NCBI GenBank assembly: GCA_009695275.1
Contig: SIBF01000024.1
Coordinates: forward strand, 1-35,603
Length of the DNA: 35,603 nt
Direction of reading: 5' to 3'
Source of the DNA: Pedosphaera sp.
Lineage (GTDB): Bacteria; Verrucomicrobiota; Verrucomicrobiia; Limisphaerales; F1-12-MAGs170
Of this stretch, positions 28,067 to 35,603 are shown piece after piece. The notes below the pieces were generated by a model. It ran no database searches and had not been told where the DNA came from. It was given only the letters and a program-made list of their open reading frames with translations. Numbering within the stretch: the stretch's first letter is position 1; each line of letters begins with the position of its first letter. The position numbers and the translations under genes are program-made.

Positions 28067-29539
28067 TCACTGCACGGAGATCAGTTGTTTGATTTGAAAT
28101 TTGTCGATCCGCTTGCGCAAGGTTGCCCGGGTGATACCAAGCAGCTTTGCCGCCTGCACTTGATTCCCTCCGGTCTCAGCCAGAGCATGGATGATCAATT
28201 CCCGTTCCACTGCGGGAATGATCTTGAGCTTGCTGTCACCCCGCGCCCATCGGAACAGCGTCTGCGACACGGAACGGAGGTCCGGAGAATCACCTGCGCT
28301 GCTTTGAGACGCTGGCCGGCCAGGTCCAGGCAACGGACCAGGAACATCCACCACACTGCCGGCCGGCAATGTCGTACCCAGGTCCGACGGCAGGTCCGCT
28401 GGAAGGATCACGTCACCCTTTGCCATCACTGTGGCACGTCGCACAACGTTTTCGAGTTCACGCACGTTGCCCGGCCATTGATGCCTCTCCAGCACGGCAA
28501 GCACCTCGGGTGTGTAGGACTTTGGACGTTGCTTTTGGTTCCTCCCGATCTTGCGCAAGAAGTAGTTCACCAGCAGCGGTATGTCCACAAGCCGGTCGCG
28601 AAGCGGAGGCATCCGGACGCGCACCACGTTCAACCTGTAAAACAAGTCCTCGCGAAACTCCTTTGCCGCCACGGCCTGTTCCAGCGGCTTGTTTGTCGCC
28701 GCGATCACTCGCACATCGACAGCCACCTGCTCGTTGCCACCCACCCTCTCGAATGCACCAGACTGTAACACTCGAAGTATCTTTGTCTGCGTCGAGGGCG
28801 ACATGTCGCCAATCTCATCCAAAAAGATCGTGCCCCCGTTGCACTGTTCAAACTTGCCGATGCGCTGCGTTGCCGCGCCCGTGAAAGCTCCGCGCTCGTG
28901 GCCAAACAATTCGCTTTCCAGCAGGTTTTCGGGAATCGCCGCACAATTGATCGCAATGAAAGGTTTCTCGTTTCGCTTGCTGTGGTGATAAATCGCCCTC
29001 GCGACAAGCTCCTTTCCGGTGCCGCTCTCGCCCGTGATGAGCGCGGTGGCATCCGACACCGCGAGTTGTCCAATCAGCTTGAAAACGCTCTGCATGACCT
29101 CACTCCGGCCCACGATGCCTACATCATAATCTTCAGAGTCCGGTAAATGTTCGTACGAAACAACCTCCTTCATCGCTCGCGCGGCCTGGAGCGCGCTTTC
29201 GATGACTTGCTTGAGCTTGGGAATGTCGAACGGCTTCAGCAGGTAATCATACGCTCCCAATTTCATCGCCTCTATCGCGGTCTGAGTTGTGCCGTACGCT
29301 GTCATCATGATGACCAGAAGTTTGGCATCTGTTTGCCTGATCCGCCGGAGCGTCTCGAGTCCGGTCATCCCGCCCATCCTGACATCCATGACGACCAGGT
29401 CCGGCTTGATCTTTGGAATAAGCTTGAGCCCTTCCTCGCCGCTGGACGCTGCCGCGATTTCGACCTGTGGCGATTCAAAAATACGGCGGAACGAGTACTG
29501 CACGTCCACTTCGTCATCTATCAAAAGTAATTTTTCCAT
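28067..29539 (-). CDS. Sigma54-dependent NtrC-family response regulator
   Basis: 490 aa in three domains. The receiver (1-120) has acidic residues D8-D9, phospho-acceptor D52 (LVVMDVRMGG), T80 and K102 (LLKPFD). The AAA+ sigma54-interaction domain (~140-370) has Walker A GESGTGKE (170-177), the sigma54 contact loop GAFTGA (217-222) and Walker B TIFLDEIGDM (D241, E242). The C-terminal Fis-type helix-turn-helix is HALAETGGNQVQAAKLLGIT followed by RATLRKRID. On phosphorylation it would oligomerise and open sigma54 promoters. No histidine kinase or obvious sigma54 target gene lies in the window, so partner and regulon are unknown. A Pro/Gly-rich linker precedes the HTH. Confidence 0.95.
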   Translation of the reverse strand: MEKLLLIDDEVDVQYSFRRIFESPQVEIAAASSGEEGLKLIPKIKPDLVVMDVRMGGMTGLETLRRIRQTDAKLLVIMMTAYGTTQTAIEAMKLGAYDYLLKPFDIPKLKQVIESALQAARAMKEVVSYEHLPDSEDYDVGIVGRSEVMQSVFKLIGQLAVSDATALITGESGTGKELVARAIYHHSKRNEKPFIAINCAAIPENLLESELFGHERGAFTGAATQRIGKFEQCNGGTIFLDEIGDMSPSTQTKILRVLQSGAFERVGGNEQVAVDVRVIAATNKPLEQAVAAKEFREDLFYRLNVVRVRMPPLRDRLVDIPLLVNYFLRKIGRNQKQRPKSYTPEVLAVLERHQWPGNVRELENVVRRATVMAKGDVILPADLPSDLGTTLPAGSVVDVPGPLPGPGRPASQSSAGDSPDLRSVSQTLFRWARGDSKLKIIPAVERELIIHALAETGGNQVQAAKLLGITRATLRKRIDKFQIKQLISVQ

Positions 29540-29773
29540 CGTGAGCGAAACTTCGCGTGGGATGAGACCATACGCAGGAAAGTGAGTTTTGCACCGAGAT
29601 AATTTCCCCGGAGCTGGAGTCCGGCTCGTTCTCGCATCCTGGACAGATTAAAGCCGCTGTGGGGACGAGGCTCAACCACGGTTTTCCACGCCAGCCGCAA
29701 AAACCGCATCCGCCGGAGATCCAAAGACCGCCAGCGGATAGCGAAAAAAACCTGGAGCGCTTCGTCGTCGCCG

Positions 29774-30160
29774 TTATCGGCAATATCCGTGATGGCCGTG
29801 ATGGTGATGGCCGAATCCGAGCCGAAAACTCACCAGGGGCGGAGCCATGTAAACCGTCCTGGGGACGACATATACCGGTGCCGGCTGAACATACATCGGT
29901 TGCTGATAAATCACCACGGGCGCAGGTTGCACGATTGAGATAGGCGGAGACGAGTAAACGACGACGCGAGCGGGTGCCGCATAAACCACTGGCGCGCGAT
30001 AAACAGGCACCGGCTCAAACGCTCTCGAAATCACCGAGGCAGCCACCACTCCGGTGAGCACCTTTCCCGCTACCGCCCATTCGCGATCACCAGCCGACAC
30101 GTGATACACCGAGGCACTGGCAACCGTCGCCGCGATAAGAACAGCAAAGACTTGTTTCAT
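29774..30160 (-). CDS. Small secreted Tyr/Pro/Val-rich protein with His-rich C-terminus
   Basis: 128 aa from ATG 30160. That start is chosen over ATG 30166 because AAGGAAG lies six bases upstream of it, one of the few good Shine-Dalgarno sites here. Signal peptide MKQVFAVLIAATVASASVYH. A short Ala/Val segment (AGKVLTGVVAASVISRAFEP) is followed by a low-complexity region of alternating Pro, Val, Tyr and Gln (VPVYRAPVVYAAPARVVVYS, APVVIYQQPMYVQPAPVYVV), then GFGHHHHGHHGYCR at the end. Similar Y/P/V-rich exported proteins occur in many Gram-negatives, with unknown function. Cell-envelope or metal-related roles are guesses. Confidence 0.6.
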   Translation of the reverse strand: MKQVFAVLIAATVASASVYHVSAGDREWAVAGKVLTGVVAASVISRAFEPVPVYRAPVVYAAPARVVVYSSPPISIVQPAPVVIYQQPMYVQPAPVYVVPRTVYMAPPLVSFRLGFGHHHHGHHGYCR

Positions 30161-30271
30161 AATCATCTTCCTTCCTTCGACTGGCTTGATGCGCCAACTC
30201 GAACCGCCAAATTCGACTTGAGGGATTGAGTTTTATTCAGCGTGGGTCTATCTGTGCATAACACACGTCAA

Positions 30272-31231
30272 ATGACCGACTTGCGCCATCATGAGGAGAG
30301 TCCTAAGAAGCGGAGGAAGCTTCCCCGGTCATTCAAGGAACTCACACCGAGCAATCATTTCAGCCCCCGGACGTTCTTCCATGAACTCGTCTGGAAGGCC
30401 CTCCTCACCAAACGCCGCGGTGAATACCAGGAGCCGAAATTCCCGTCCTTGCGCTGTGGCGAGATGGCGATAACGTGGATTGGCCATGCTTCGTTCCTGG
30501 CACAATTCAGCGATCTGAACGTTCTGATCGATCCGAACTTCGCCAACTGGATTTTTCTGCTGAAACGAATCAAACGCGCGGGACTTCGCGCCTCCGACCT
30601 CCCGCCGATCGACCTTCTGCTCCTCACGCACGCGCACTTCGACCATTTCCACAAACCGTCTCTTCGCAAATTGCCTTCACCCAAGATTGCCGTGATGCCC
30701 TGGGGCATGGGCGACCTCGCCAAGAACCTCGGCTTCGGGCGCGTTGTCGAGCTCCAGTGGTGGGAGAGTTTCAGCCACGACGATTGGAAAGTGACCCTGA
30801 CACCGACGAAACATTGGGGGGCTCGAATGCTCCATGATGAACATCGCGGCTACGGTGGTTTCATCCTGGAGCACCAGGGCCGCCGGCTCTTCCATGCGGG
30901 GGACAGCGCCTACTTCGACGGCTTCAAGGAAATCGGGCATCGGTGTCCGCCGGAGATTGCGCTACTACCCATCGGCGCTTATTACCCGGATTCGTTTCGC
31001 AACGTCCACATGGGGCCTGACGAAGCCGTCAAAGCTTTTCGCGATCTTCATGCACATTGGCTTGTCCCCATGCATTACGGCTCTTTCAAGCTCGCGTTCG
31101 AGGACATCGATGAACCTCCGCGCTGGTTGAAGGAACTCTGCCACCAAGGTGGACTTACTCACCGGCTTCGAATCCTTGATGAAGGTGTTCCGGTAGTCTT
31201 CCACCCGTCGCACACTCACCACGTGACATAA
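30272..31231 (+). CDS. MBL-fold metal-dependent hydrolase (NAPE-PLD/UlaG-like)
   Basis: 319 aa from ATG 30272; GTG 30242 is an in-frame alternative and neither has a strong ribosome site. The metallo-beta-lactamase fold is shown by ITWIGHASFLAQFSDLNVLI, the zinc motif HAHFDH (120-125), GARMLHDEHRGYGGFILE, and FHAGDSAYFDGF, whose Asp bridges the metals. LLPIGAYYPDSFRNVHMGPD and HWLVPMHYGSFKL match the NAPE-PLD/RomA branch that hydrolyses phosphodiester or lipid-like substrates. The N-terminus is basic (SPKKRRKLPRSFK) with no signal peptide. A cytoplasmic phospholipase D-like role is possible but unproven. Confidence 0.88.
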   Translation: MTDLRHHEESPKKRRKLPRSFKELTPSNHFSPRTFFHELVWKALLTKRRGEYQEPKFPSLRCGEMAITWIGHASFLAQFSDLNVLIDPNFANWIFLLKRIKRAGLRASDLPPIDLLLLTHAHFDHFHKPSLRKLPSPKIAVMPWGMGDLAKNLGFGRVVELQWWESFSHDDWKVTLTPTKHWGARMLHDEHRGYGGFILEHQGRRLFHAGDSAYFDGFKEIGHRCPPEIALLPIGAYYPDSFRNVHMGPDEAVKAFRDLHAHWLVPMHYGSFKLAFEDIDEPPRWLKELCHQGGLTHRLRILDEGVPVVFHPSHTHHVT

Positions 31232-31442
31232 ACAGGCAACGCCCGATGGACGGTCGCATGACGCCCGGTTGCGCGCCGAAATCCATCCGGAAATCTGGAT
31301 CGCGTATTGACCAGACTCTCGCAGAGTTGTTCGACCTCTGACCTGATCATTTGGCTGTCAAAGTCGGGTCAATCATTCGCAAATTTCGCGCGACGCTTTG
31401 CGTGGACGAAGTCGAGATTCAACCAAAAGAGAGCTAATTCCC

Positions 31443-31889
31443 ATGAAACTGCCCCTCTCAATTATCTTGATGGTAATCGCCTCCGCGCTGCTGCTGATGG
31501 CGGCGACATCGAAGATCGATCCGCCAGAGCTCACGACCCGTGGAGCGATGCGTGCCAAAATTGTATCTGCTCATCAAATCCTTGAAGGGATCGCCACCGA
31601 GAACTAATCACTGATCGAGACAAATGCCCAGAAGCTGATCCAATTGTCGAAAGTAGCTGGCTGGCGCGCGCGTCAGACTCCAGAGTATGATTTGTTCACC
31701 AATGAATTTCGGCGCCACGCGGAGACGCTTGTCGAAGCCGCTCAAAGCAAAAACATCGATGGCGCTACCCTGGCCTACATGCAGTTGACCTTCAATTGTG
31801 CGAGTTGCCACAAACACATGCGCGGTTTGCGAACGGCGAGCCGTCCGGTTCTGTCCCACTACGCGGCGTCACAATCGGGGCTGCGATGA
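31443..31889 (+). pseudogene. Exported c-type cytochrome gene interrupted by an in-frame stop
   Basis: ATG 31443 follows an AGAGAG ribosome-site-like stretch and opens a signal-peptide-like N-terminus (MKLPLSIILMVIASALLLMA), then RAKIVSAHQILEGIATEN and a TAA stop at 31605-31607. In the same frame, directly after the stop, the coding pattern continues without shift: SLIETNAQKLIQLSKVAGW, TPEYDLFTNEFRRHAETLVE, AAQSKNIDGATLAYMQLTF, then the heme motif CASCH and KHMRG, ending at TGA 31887-31889. Without the TAA the product would be a 148-aa periplasmic monoheme cytochrome of the cytochrome c'-like helical type. The upstream 54-aa product lacks heme; a TTG at 31644 could only start a signal-less fragment. 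A single base change (for example from TAC) explains it. Confidence 0.7.
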
Positions 31890-32283
31890 AGCAACAGGCG
31901 AGGTCCTTGGTGAGAATTTCTACAAATACTTCGAGCCCCCCTTGGCCATCGACGGACGAAAGTTCAAATCGATCGGCGTGAGCAAGAAGGGTTACATCGG
32001 ACCGGTGGTCTCCATTCGTCCGTTGTTCAAGATCAAGCTGGATGAGTACACTCAACAATGGGGTCCACTTTTGCAGGCTGAATTGGACGCTCCCGCGCAC
32101 GCATTCCGCGAGTGGCTGCCGCCGCCAGAGCCTGTGATCGAACCACCAAAAATGATGGAAGCTCACGGAACGTTTTCCGCATTCATGCAAAGCCGTGCCA
32201 TGAACGATTTCTCCGCGACTCCCTTCGCGATCGCAGACGCTCGCATTGAAGCCCGATGCCAAAGTAGCAGGCTAGCTTTTTGA
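31885..32283 (+). CDS. Uncharacterised coding fragment, probably 5'-damaged
   Basis: The frame is open from 31798 (GTG inside the cytochrome gene) to TGA 32281-32283. Codon choice looks coding only from about 31885, giving about 132 residues: GEVLGENFYKYFEPPLAIDG, KKGYIGPVVSIRPLFKIKLD, EYTQQWGPLLQAELDAPAHA, REWLPPPEPVIEPPKMMEAH. I do not recognise the family. No credible start lies at its beginning; the nearest ATG (31886), which overlaps the cytochrome stop as ATGA, is in another frame and stops after 31 codons. A frameshift near the 5' end or a truncated gene would explain this. It sits directly behind a broken cytochrome gene. Confidence 0.4.
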   Translation, partial: DEATGEVLGENFYKYFEPPLAIDGRKFKSIGVSKKGYIGPVVSIRPLFKIKLDEYTQQWGPLLQAELDAPAHAFREWLPPPEPVIEPPKMMEAHGTFSAFMQSRAMNDFSATPFAIADARIEARCQSSRLAF

Positions 32284-32375
32284 TTGCCACGCCTCCGCTA
32301 AGTGAGTCGAGCCTTGAATTCAGATCGATTTAGCGCTTGAGCGCGGGAAGTATGTTTGAGTCTAATCCCACCTGA

Positions 32376-34022
32376 ATGGAATCGTTCGAGAGTTCAGACA
32401 AGCCCGCTCCCAGATTTGATGTAGGCGCCATCTTGTCCACCGTGCCTGGAAGAAGCTCGCGCAAAAAGGAGTCCCGTCCGCGAATGCCAGAGATCTACAA
32501 GTGGTGCGACATCCTCACAGAAGGGCTGATCTACCTGATGATTGTGTTTACACCATGGGCATTTGGAACCACGGAGGATTGGTCGATCTGGACGATGAAT
32601 TTTGCCGCATACTCATTGGGCGGAATCCTGATCACGAAATGGCTGGTACGATGGAGGACGGCCTATCGACCGGCGCGATGGGGTGACTCGGCGGAGGAAA
32701 CCGAAACTCCAGTCGAAGCTTCATCGAGGCGAAGGATCTCCGGAGGTTGGGTGACTATTCTGCTCGCAAGCTGCACTTGCTTTATCCTGCTTTACTGCCT
32801 GGTCGGCGCTCTTAATGCGCGTGCTGTGTATCTCGTCGGGCAGAGGCGCTTCGAGTATTTCGACGTCATCTCCTGGTTGCCACAGAGCTATGATGCCGCC
32901 AGCACGTGGCAGAGCTTTTTCAATTATCTCGGACTCGCGTGGTTCTTCTGGGCACTCAGGGACTGGCTCCTGGGGAAAACGTCAAGTGAGCGGCATACAA
33001 GTCGCGACGCCCAGGACGAAGCAGAAGTTACAAGAACAGTTGGGGTACACCGGCACCGGACTGGATTTCTGGCCCTTCCAGAACGGCTGCAGCGACTGCT
33101 CTGGGTGCTGTGCATCAACGGCGGCCTGCTGGCGCTGGAAGCAATCCTCCAACGATTAAGTGGCACGAGCAAGCTGCTCTGGCTGGTCCAACCGACAAGG
33201 AATGCAGATGCCGAGTCGCAATTTGGCCCCTACGCCTACCGTTCCAACGCAGCGCAGTATCTGAATCTGGTCTGGCCGGTGTGCCTCGGCTTCTGGGTCT
33301 CGCTCCGAAGATTAGCGCTTTCAAAGCGCCGTGAACGGGCGAGGATCGGCGAAGGCAGCCATGTGGTGCTGTTGCCCTTGGCCGTGATCATGGCGGCATG
33401 CCCCGTGATTTCAACAAGCCGGGGCGGGGCATTCATAGCCGCCGCCAATATGTTGATCGCAATGGGTGTCTTGATGTGGGCGCTGCGTGCCGACGGTCGA
33501 AGAACTCAATTGGGCGTGGTTTGCCTCTTCGCAGTGGTCGTGGGACTCTCCGGCTATCTGGGCTGGGAAAAGCTTTCTCCGCGTCTCAAGACGATCTTGG
33601 AAGACAACATGAGCAACCGGAAGGAGATCTACGATAACGCGCTGCCAATCGTAAAAGACTACCCGGTTTTTGGCACTGGAGCCGGCACGTTTGGTTCCGT
33701 GTATCAACTTTATCGCGCCACACCCTCCCAGACTTGGGCGGGCTACTTGCATGATGATTGGCTTGAAACGCGGGCCACCCTCGGATGGGTGGGGTTTGGA
33801 GTCGTTTGCCTCATGCTGGTCGCAACGCTGATCCGCCCCGTCGTTCCTGGTGGGATTTCGATTGGTGGAGAGTTCACAGGACTGACGCTGGCATCGATCG
33901 CGGGATGTCTCTTGCACGCCAAGTATGATTTTCCAATGCAGATATATTCGGTGCTGTTTCTCTTTCTATTGTTGAGCAGCGTATTGTTTTGTGTGACGTG
34001 CCGGAGATCGGCACCGCGATGA
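32376..34022 (+). CDS. O-antigen ligase/Wzy_C-family polysaccharide membrane protein
   Basis: 548 aa integral membrane protein with roughly ten predicted helices (LIYLMIVFTPWAF, WVTILLASCTCFILLYCLVG, VVLLPLAVIMAACPVIS, VVCLFAVVVGLSGYLGW, GFGVVCLMLVATLIRP). The Wzy_C/O-antigen-ligase hallmarks are STSRGGAFIAAAN and the large periplasmic loop PVFGTGAGTFGSVYQLYR followed by HDDWLETRATLGWVGF, with the conserved His-Asp and Gly. Such proteins ligate or polymerise lipid-linked glycans at the outer face of the inner membrane. The N-terminal 36 residues are hydrophilic; ATG 32484 (MPEIYKWCD) is an alternative start. It may be transcribed with the following lipoprotein gene. Confidence 0.83.
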   Translation: MESFESSDKPAPRFDVGAILSTVPGRSSRKKESRPRMPEIYKWCDILTEGLIYLMIVFTPWAFGTTEDWSIWTMNFAAYSLGGILITKWLVRWRTAYRPARWGDSAEETETPVEASSRRRISGGWVTILLASCTCFILLYCLVGALNARAVYLVGQRRFEYFDVISWLPQSYDAASTWQSFFNYLGLAWFFWALRDWLLGKTSSERHTSRDAQDEAEVTRTVGVHRHRTGFLALPERLQRLLWVLCINGGLLALEAILQRLSGTSKLLWLVQPTRNADAESQFGPYAYRSNAAQYLNLVWPVCLGFWVSLRRLALSKRRERARIGEGSHVVLLPLAVIMAACPVISTSRGGAFIAAANMLIAMGVLMWALRADGRRTQLGVVCLFAVVVGLSGYLGWEKLSPRLKTILEDNMSNRKEIYDNALPIVKDYPVFGTGAGTFGSVYQLYRATPSQTWAGYLHDDWLETRATLGWVGFGVVCLMLVATLIRPVVPGGISIGGEFTGLTLASIAGCLLHAKYDFPMQIYSVLFLFLLLSSVLFCVTCRRSAPR

Positions 34023-34120
34023 AACCACCACGAATGACGGAAATGAATCAGGGTTCTGCAGGAGTCCCACCCTCTCGAAGCAAGTTTCCAACACTACAGC
34101 GACACGGCCTTGAAGATCTC

Positions 34121-34201
34121 AACCACGAATTCCTCGGATGCACACGGATGGATTGGTATCTACTGTCATCCGATCCGTGCAATCTGCGCAATCCATGGTC
34201 A
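34121..34201. repeat. Imperfect inverted repeat (dispersed palindromic element type)
   Basis: Left arm 34121-34154 begins AACCACGAATTCCTCGGATG and contains CACACGGAT. Right arm 34168-34201 is its imperfect reverse complement (ATCCGATCCGTGCAATC to CCATGGTCA). About two thirds of positions pair, including a CACGGAT/ATCCGTG core. The ACCACGGAT/ATCCGTGGT style is familiar as a dispersed intergenic palindrome in several phyla (from memory). The element lies inside the 5' part of the downstream reading frame. Confidence 0.6.
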
Positions 34202-35338
34202 ATTCCACAAAATGTCGGGGTAGTGCTAAGCCTGTCACTGCTTTGTCTGGTGGCGGTTGCCTTGACCGGGTGTCGCGCAACCAAAGATTCGTTTTATCCG
34301 ATCGGCATCTATTCCGTTCCTTCGACCAATGATTATCGGGAGATTCGACAGGCGGGCTTTAATGTGATCGCCGCAGGTGCCAGCCAAGCCACGCTGGATG
34401 CCGCCACGCGTAATGGGCTAAGAATTCTGGCTAGTCCGGGAACATCGGCGGGACCGCAATTTGACGCGGACGCCGCGCGAAGAACTGTGCGAGCCTACGA
34501 CAATCATCCGGCCTTGTGGGCTTGGTACCTCGTGGATGAACCCGACATGCACGACGTGCCGCCGCTGCATATTCGCGAAGTCCACCAGTTTATCAAACGA
34601 CTAAACGCACAGAAACCGACGGCACTGGTCCTATATCAAGGCTACGAAGCTCAGAATTATGCCAGACTTACGGACATCCTGATGATCGACCGATATCCGG
34701 TGCCTTGGTTGCCGCTTGCGAATTTTCCACAGCATGTCCGAATGGCTCGGCTCGGGCTTGGCGCTGACAAACCCTTGTTGGCGGTGATTCAGACGTTCGA
34801 TTGGTCAGTGTATCCGGAGCTACTCAAGGGAAAATCAAACCTCCGCCCTCCGACTTACGAGGAGTTACGGTGCATGACCTACTCTGCGCTGGTGCGCGGA
34901 GCGAACGGATTGTTCTACTTCTGCTTTAACGACGGCAAGTGGGTGATTCAGAAACACGAAGAAGTGTGGCGAGGTCTGAGGGAAGTCGTGGATGAAGTGA
35001 ACGGGCGTTTGCCGCTCTTCAAAGGCGAACATGTGTGGTGGCCCCACCACCATCAGTTTGGTGATTCAGCGAAGGGGTTTAACGGAGCTTTGGAAAGCAG
35101 CATCGCCCCTGCGTTACTACGCGTGAAGAAGGGAAACGAAGAAGTGAAAGCGGGAGATTACGTGATCGCTGTAAACACGACGGATCAGCGGCACGATTAC
35201 GCGGTTCGTCTCCCTGGAAGGCTGGATGGAAACGTGAACGTTCTGGGGGAAGGACGGGAATTAGATACGAAGAAGGGCTGGATCGAAGATGTGTTTGAGC
35301 CATACTCGGTGCATGTGTACGGCCCGCTCGGGGAATGA
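34148..35338 (+). CDS. Lipoprotein with glycosidase-like TIM barrel
   Basis: 396 aa from ATG 34148. The frame is open back to ATG 34019, which overlaps the previous stop (ATGA), but that start would put 84 residues before the lipobox and translate the inverted repeat; GTG 34223 is the shortest option. The hydrophobic run VGVVLSLSLLCLVAVALTGC ends in a lipobox (ALTGC), predicting a membrane-anchored lipoprotein. The mature part is a TIM barrel: FYPIGIYSVPSTNDYREIRQ, AGFNVIAAG, NHPALWAWYLVDEPD with a glutamate at the usual acid/base position, DILMIDRYPVPW, MTYSALVRGANGLFYFCFND, then a C-terminal beta domain. It resembles GH42/DUF4434-like glycosidases. Together with the O-antigen ligase-like gene, it suggests a surface-glycan function. 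Activity is inferred. Confidence 0.72.
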   Translation: MDWYLLSSDPCNLRNPWSIPQNVGVVLSLSLLCLVAVALTGCRATKDSFYPIGIYSVPSTNDYREIRQAGFNVIAAGASQATLDAATRNGLRILASPGTSAGPQFDADAARRTVRAYDNHPALWAWYLVDEPDMHDVPPLHIREVHQFIKRLNAQKPTALVLYQGYEAQNYARLTDILMIDRYPVPWLPLANFPQHVRMARLGLGADKPLLAVIQTFDWSVYPELLKGKSNLRPPTYEELRCMTYSALVRGANGLFYFCFNDGKWVIQKHEEVWRGLREVVDEVNGRLPLFKGEHVWWPHHHQFGDSAKGFNGALESSIAPALLRVKKGNEEVKAGDYVIAVNTTDQRHDYAVRLPGRLDGNVNVLGEGRELDTKKGWIEDVFEPYSVHVYGPLGE

Positions 35339-35603
35339 GCGGACTCCAATCCGTGGCAATGCAGCAGGAGGGCGGAATTCATTCCACAGCCGCATAGAAA
35401 TGCCAACCAGGCAATGGACTTTCGCTCCAGCACCTTGACCCTCGCCGGTTTCACCCTCTGGTGACTTCGTTTTCGACGGTGTGGAATGTCACAAAACCCT
35501 CATGACATCAGCCTTGCGCGCACCGCAGCGGAATAAGTTCCGCGCTGCTATGATATCGTTTCGGTTAAGTGAGGTAAGGCTGATACTCGGGCACGCATTT
35601 CTT

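Noticed and set aside
29540-29773. Short minus-strand frames between the response regulator and the small secreted protein
   Set aside because: No motif, no start context and low-quality composition; treated as non-coding leader.

Overview
The window looks like chromosomal DNA from a GC-rich member of the Verrucomicrobiota, probably Pedosphaera/Limisphaera-like. The supporting signs are formylglycine-type sulfatases, a Planctomycetes/Verrucomicrobia-type cytochrome c (PSCyt1) fused to a WD40 propeller, Tat-exported amidohydrolase and DegT proteins, a secreted repeat protein ending in an RFYRAVE-type tail, and few strong Shine-Dalgarno sequences. This assignment is an inference from gene content; there is no rRNA in the window.

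Positions 1-11004, plus strand: after a 5'-truncated EthD-family remnant comes a run of exported or hydrolytic enzymes. In order they are a sulfatase, a secreted beta-propeller, an exported nitrilase-type hydrolase that overlaps a metal-dependent amidohydrolase, a RelE-type toxin-antitoxin pair, a Tat-exported amidohydrolase homologue that has lost its metal ligands, a Tat-exported DegT/DnrJ-type PLP protein, and a sulfatase with C-terminal HEAT-like repeats. Together they suggest periplasmic breakdown of a sulfated, possibly amide- or amino-substituted, organic substrate. The substrate cannot be read from the sequence.

Positions 11037-20036: argJ and a small nucleotidyltransferase-fold gene lie on the minus strand. 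An orphan iscX follows on the plus strand. Then, on the minus strand, come a secreted Asp-box-like protein and a TIR-AAA_35 (STAND-like) protein, a candidate immune/NADase gene. Divergent from it is a large cytochrome c-WD40-PPC protein, closed by a perfect 12-bp-stem hairpin.

Positions 20064-29539, minus strand: an FKBP-type prolyl isomerase and a complete eight-gene F1Fo ATP synthase operon (atpB-E-F-H-A-G-D-C, no atpI). It has a very short delta subunit and an inverted repeat between atpD and atpC. A sigma54-dependent NtrC-type response regulator lies upstream.

Positions 29774-35603: a small secreted Tyr/Pro/Val-rich protein, an MBL-fold hydrolase, a c-type cytochrome gene split by an in-frame stop, an adjoining gene fragment, an O-antigen ligase-like membrane protein, and a lipoprotein with a glycosidase-like TIM barrel whose 5' end runs through an imperfect inverted repeat. 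No tRNA, rRNA, CRISPR array, insertion sequence or phage gene was recognised.
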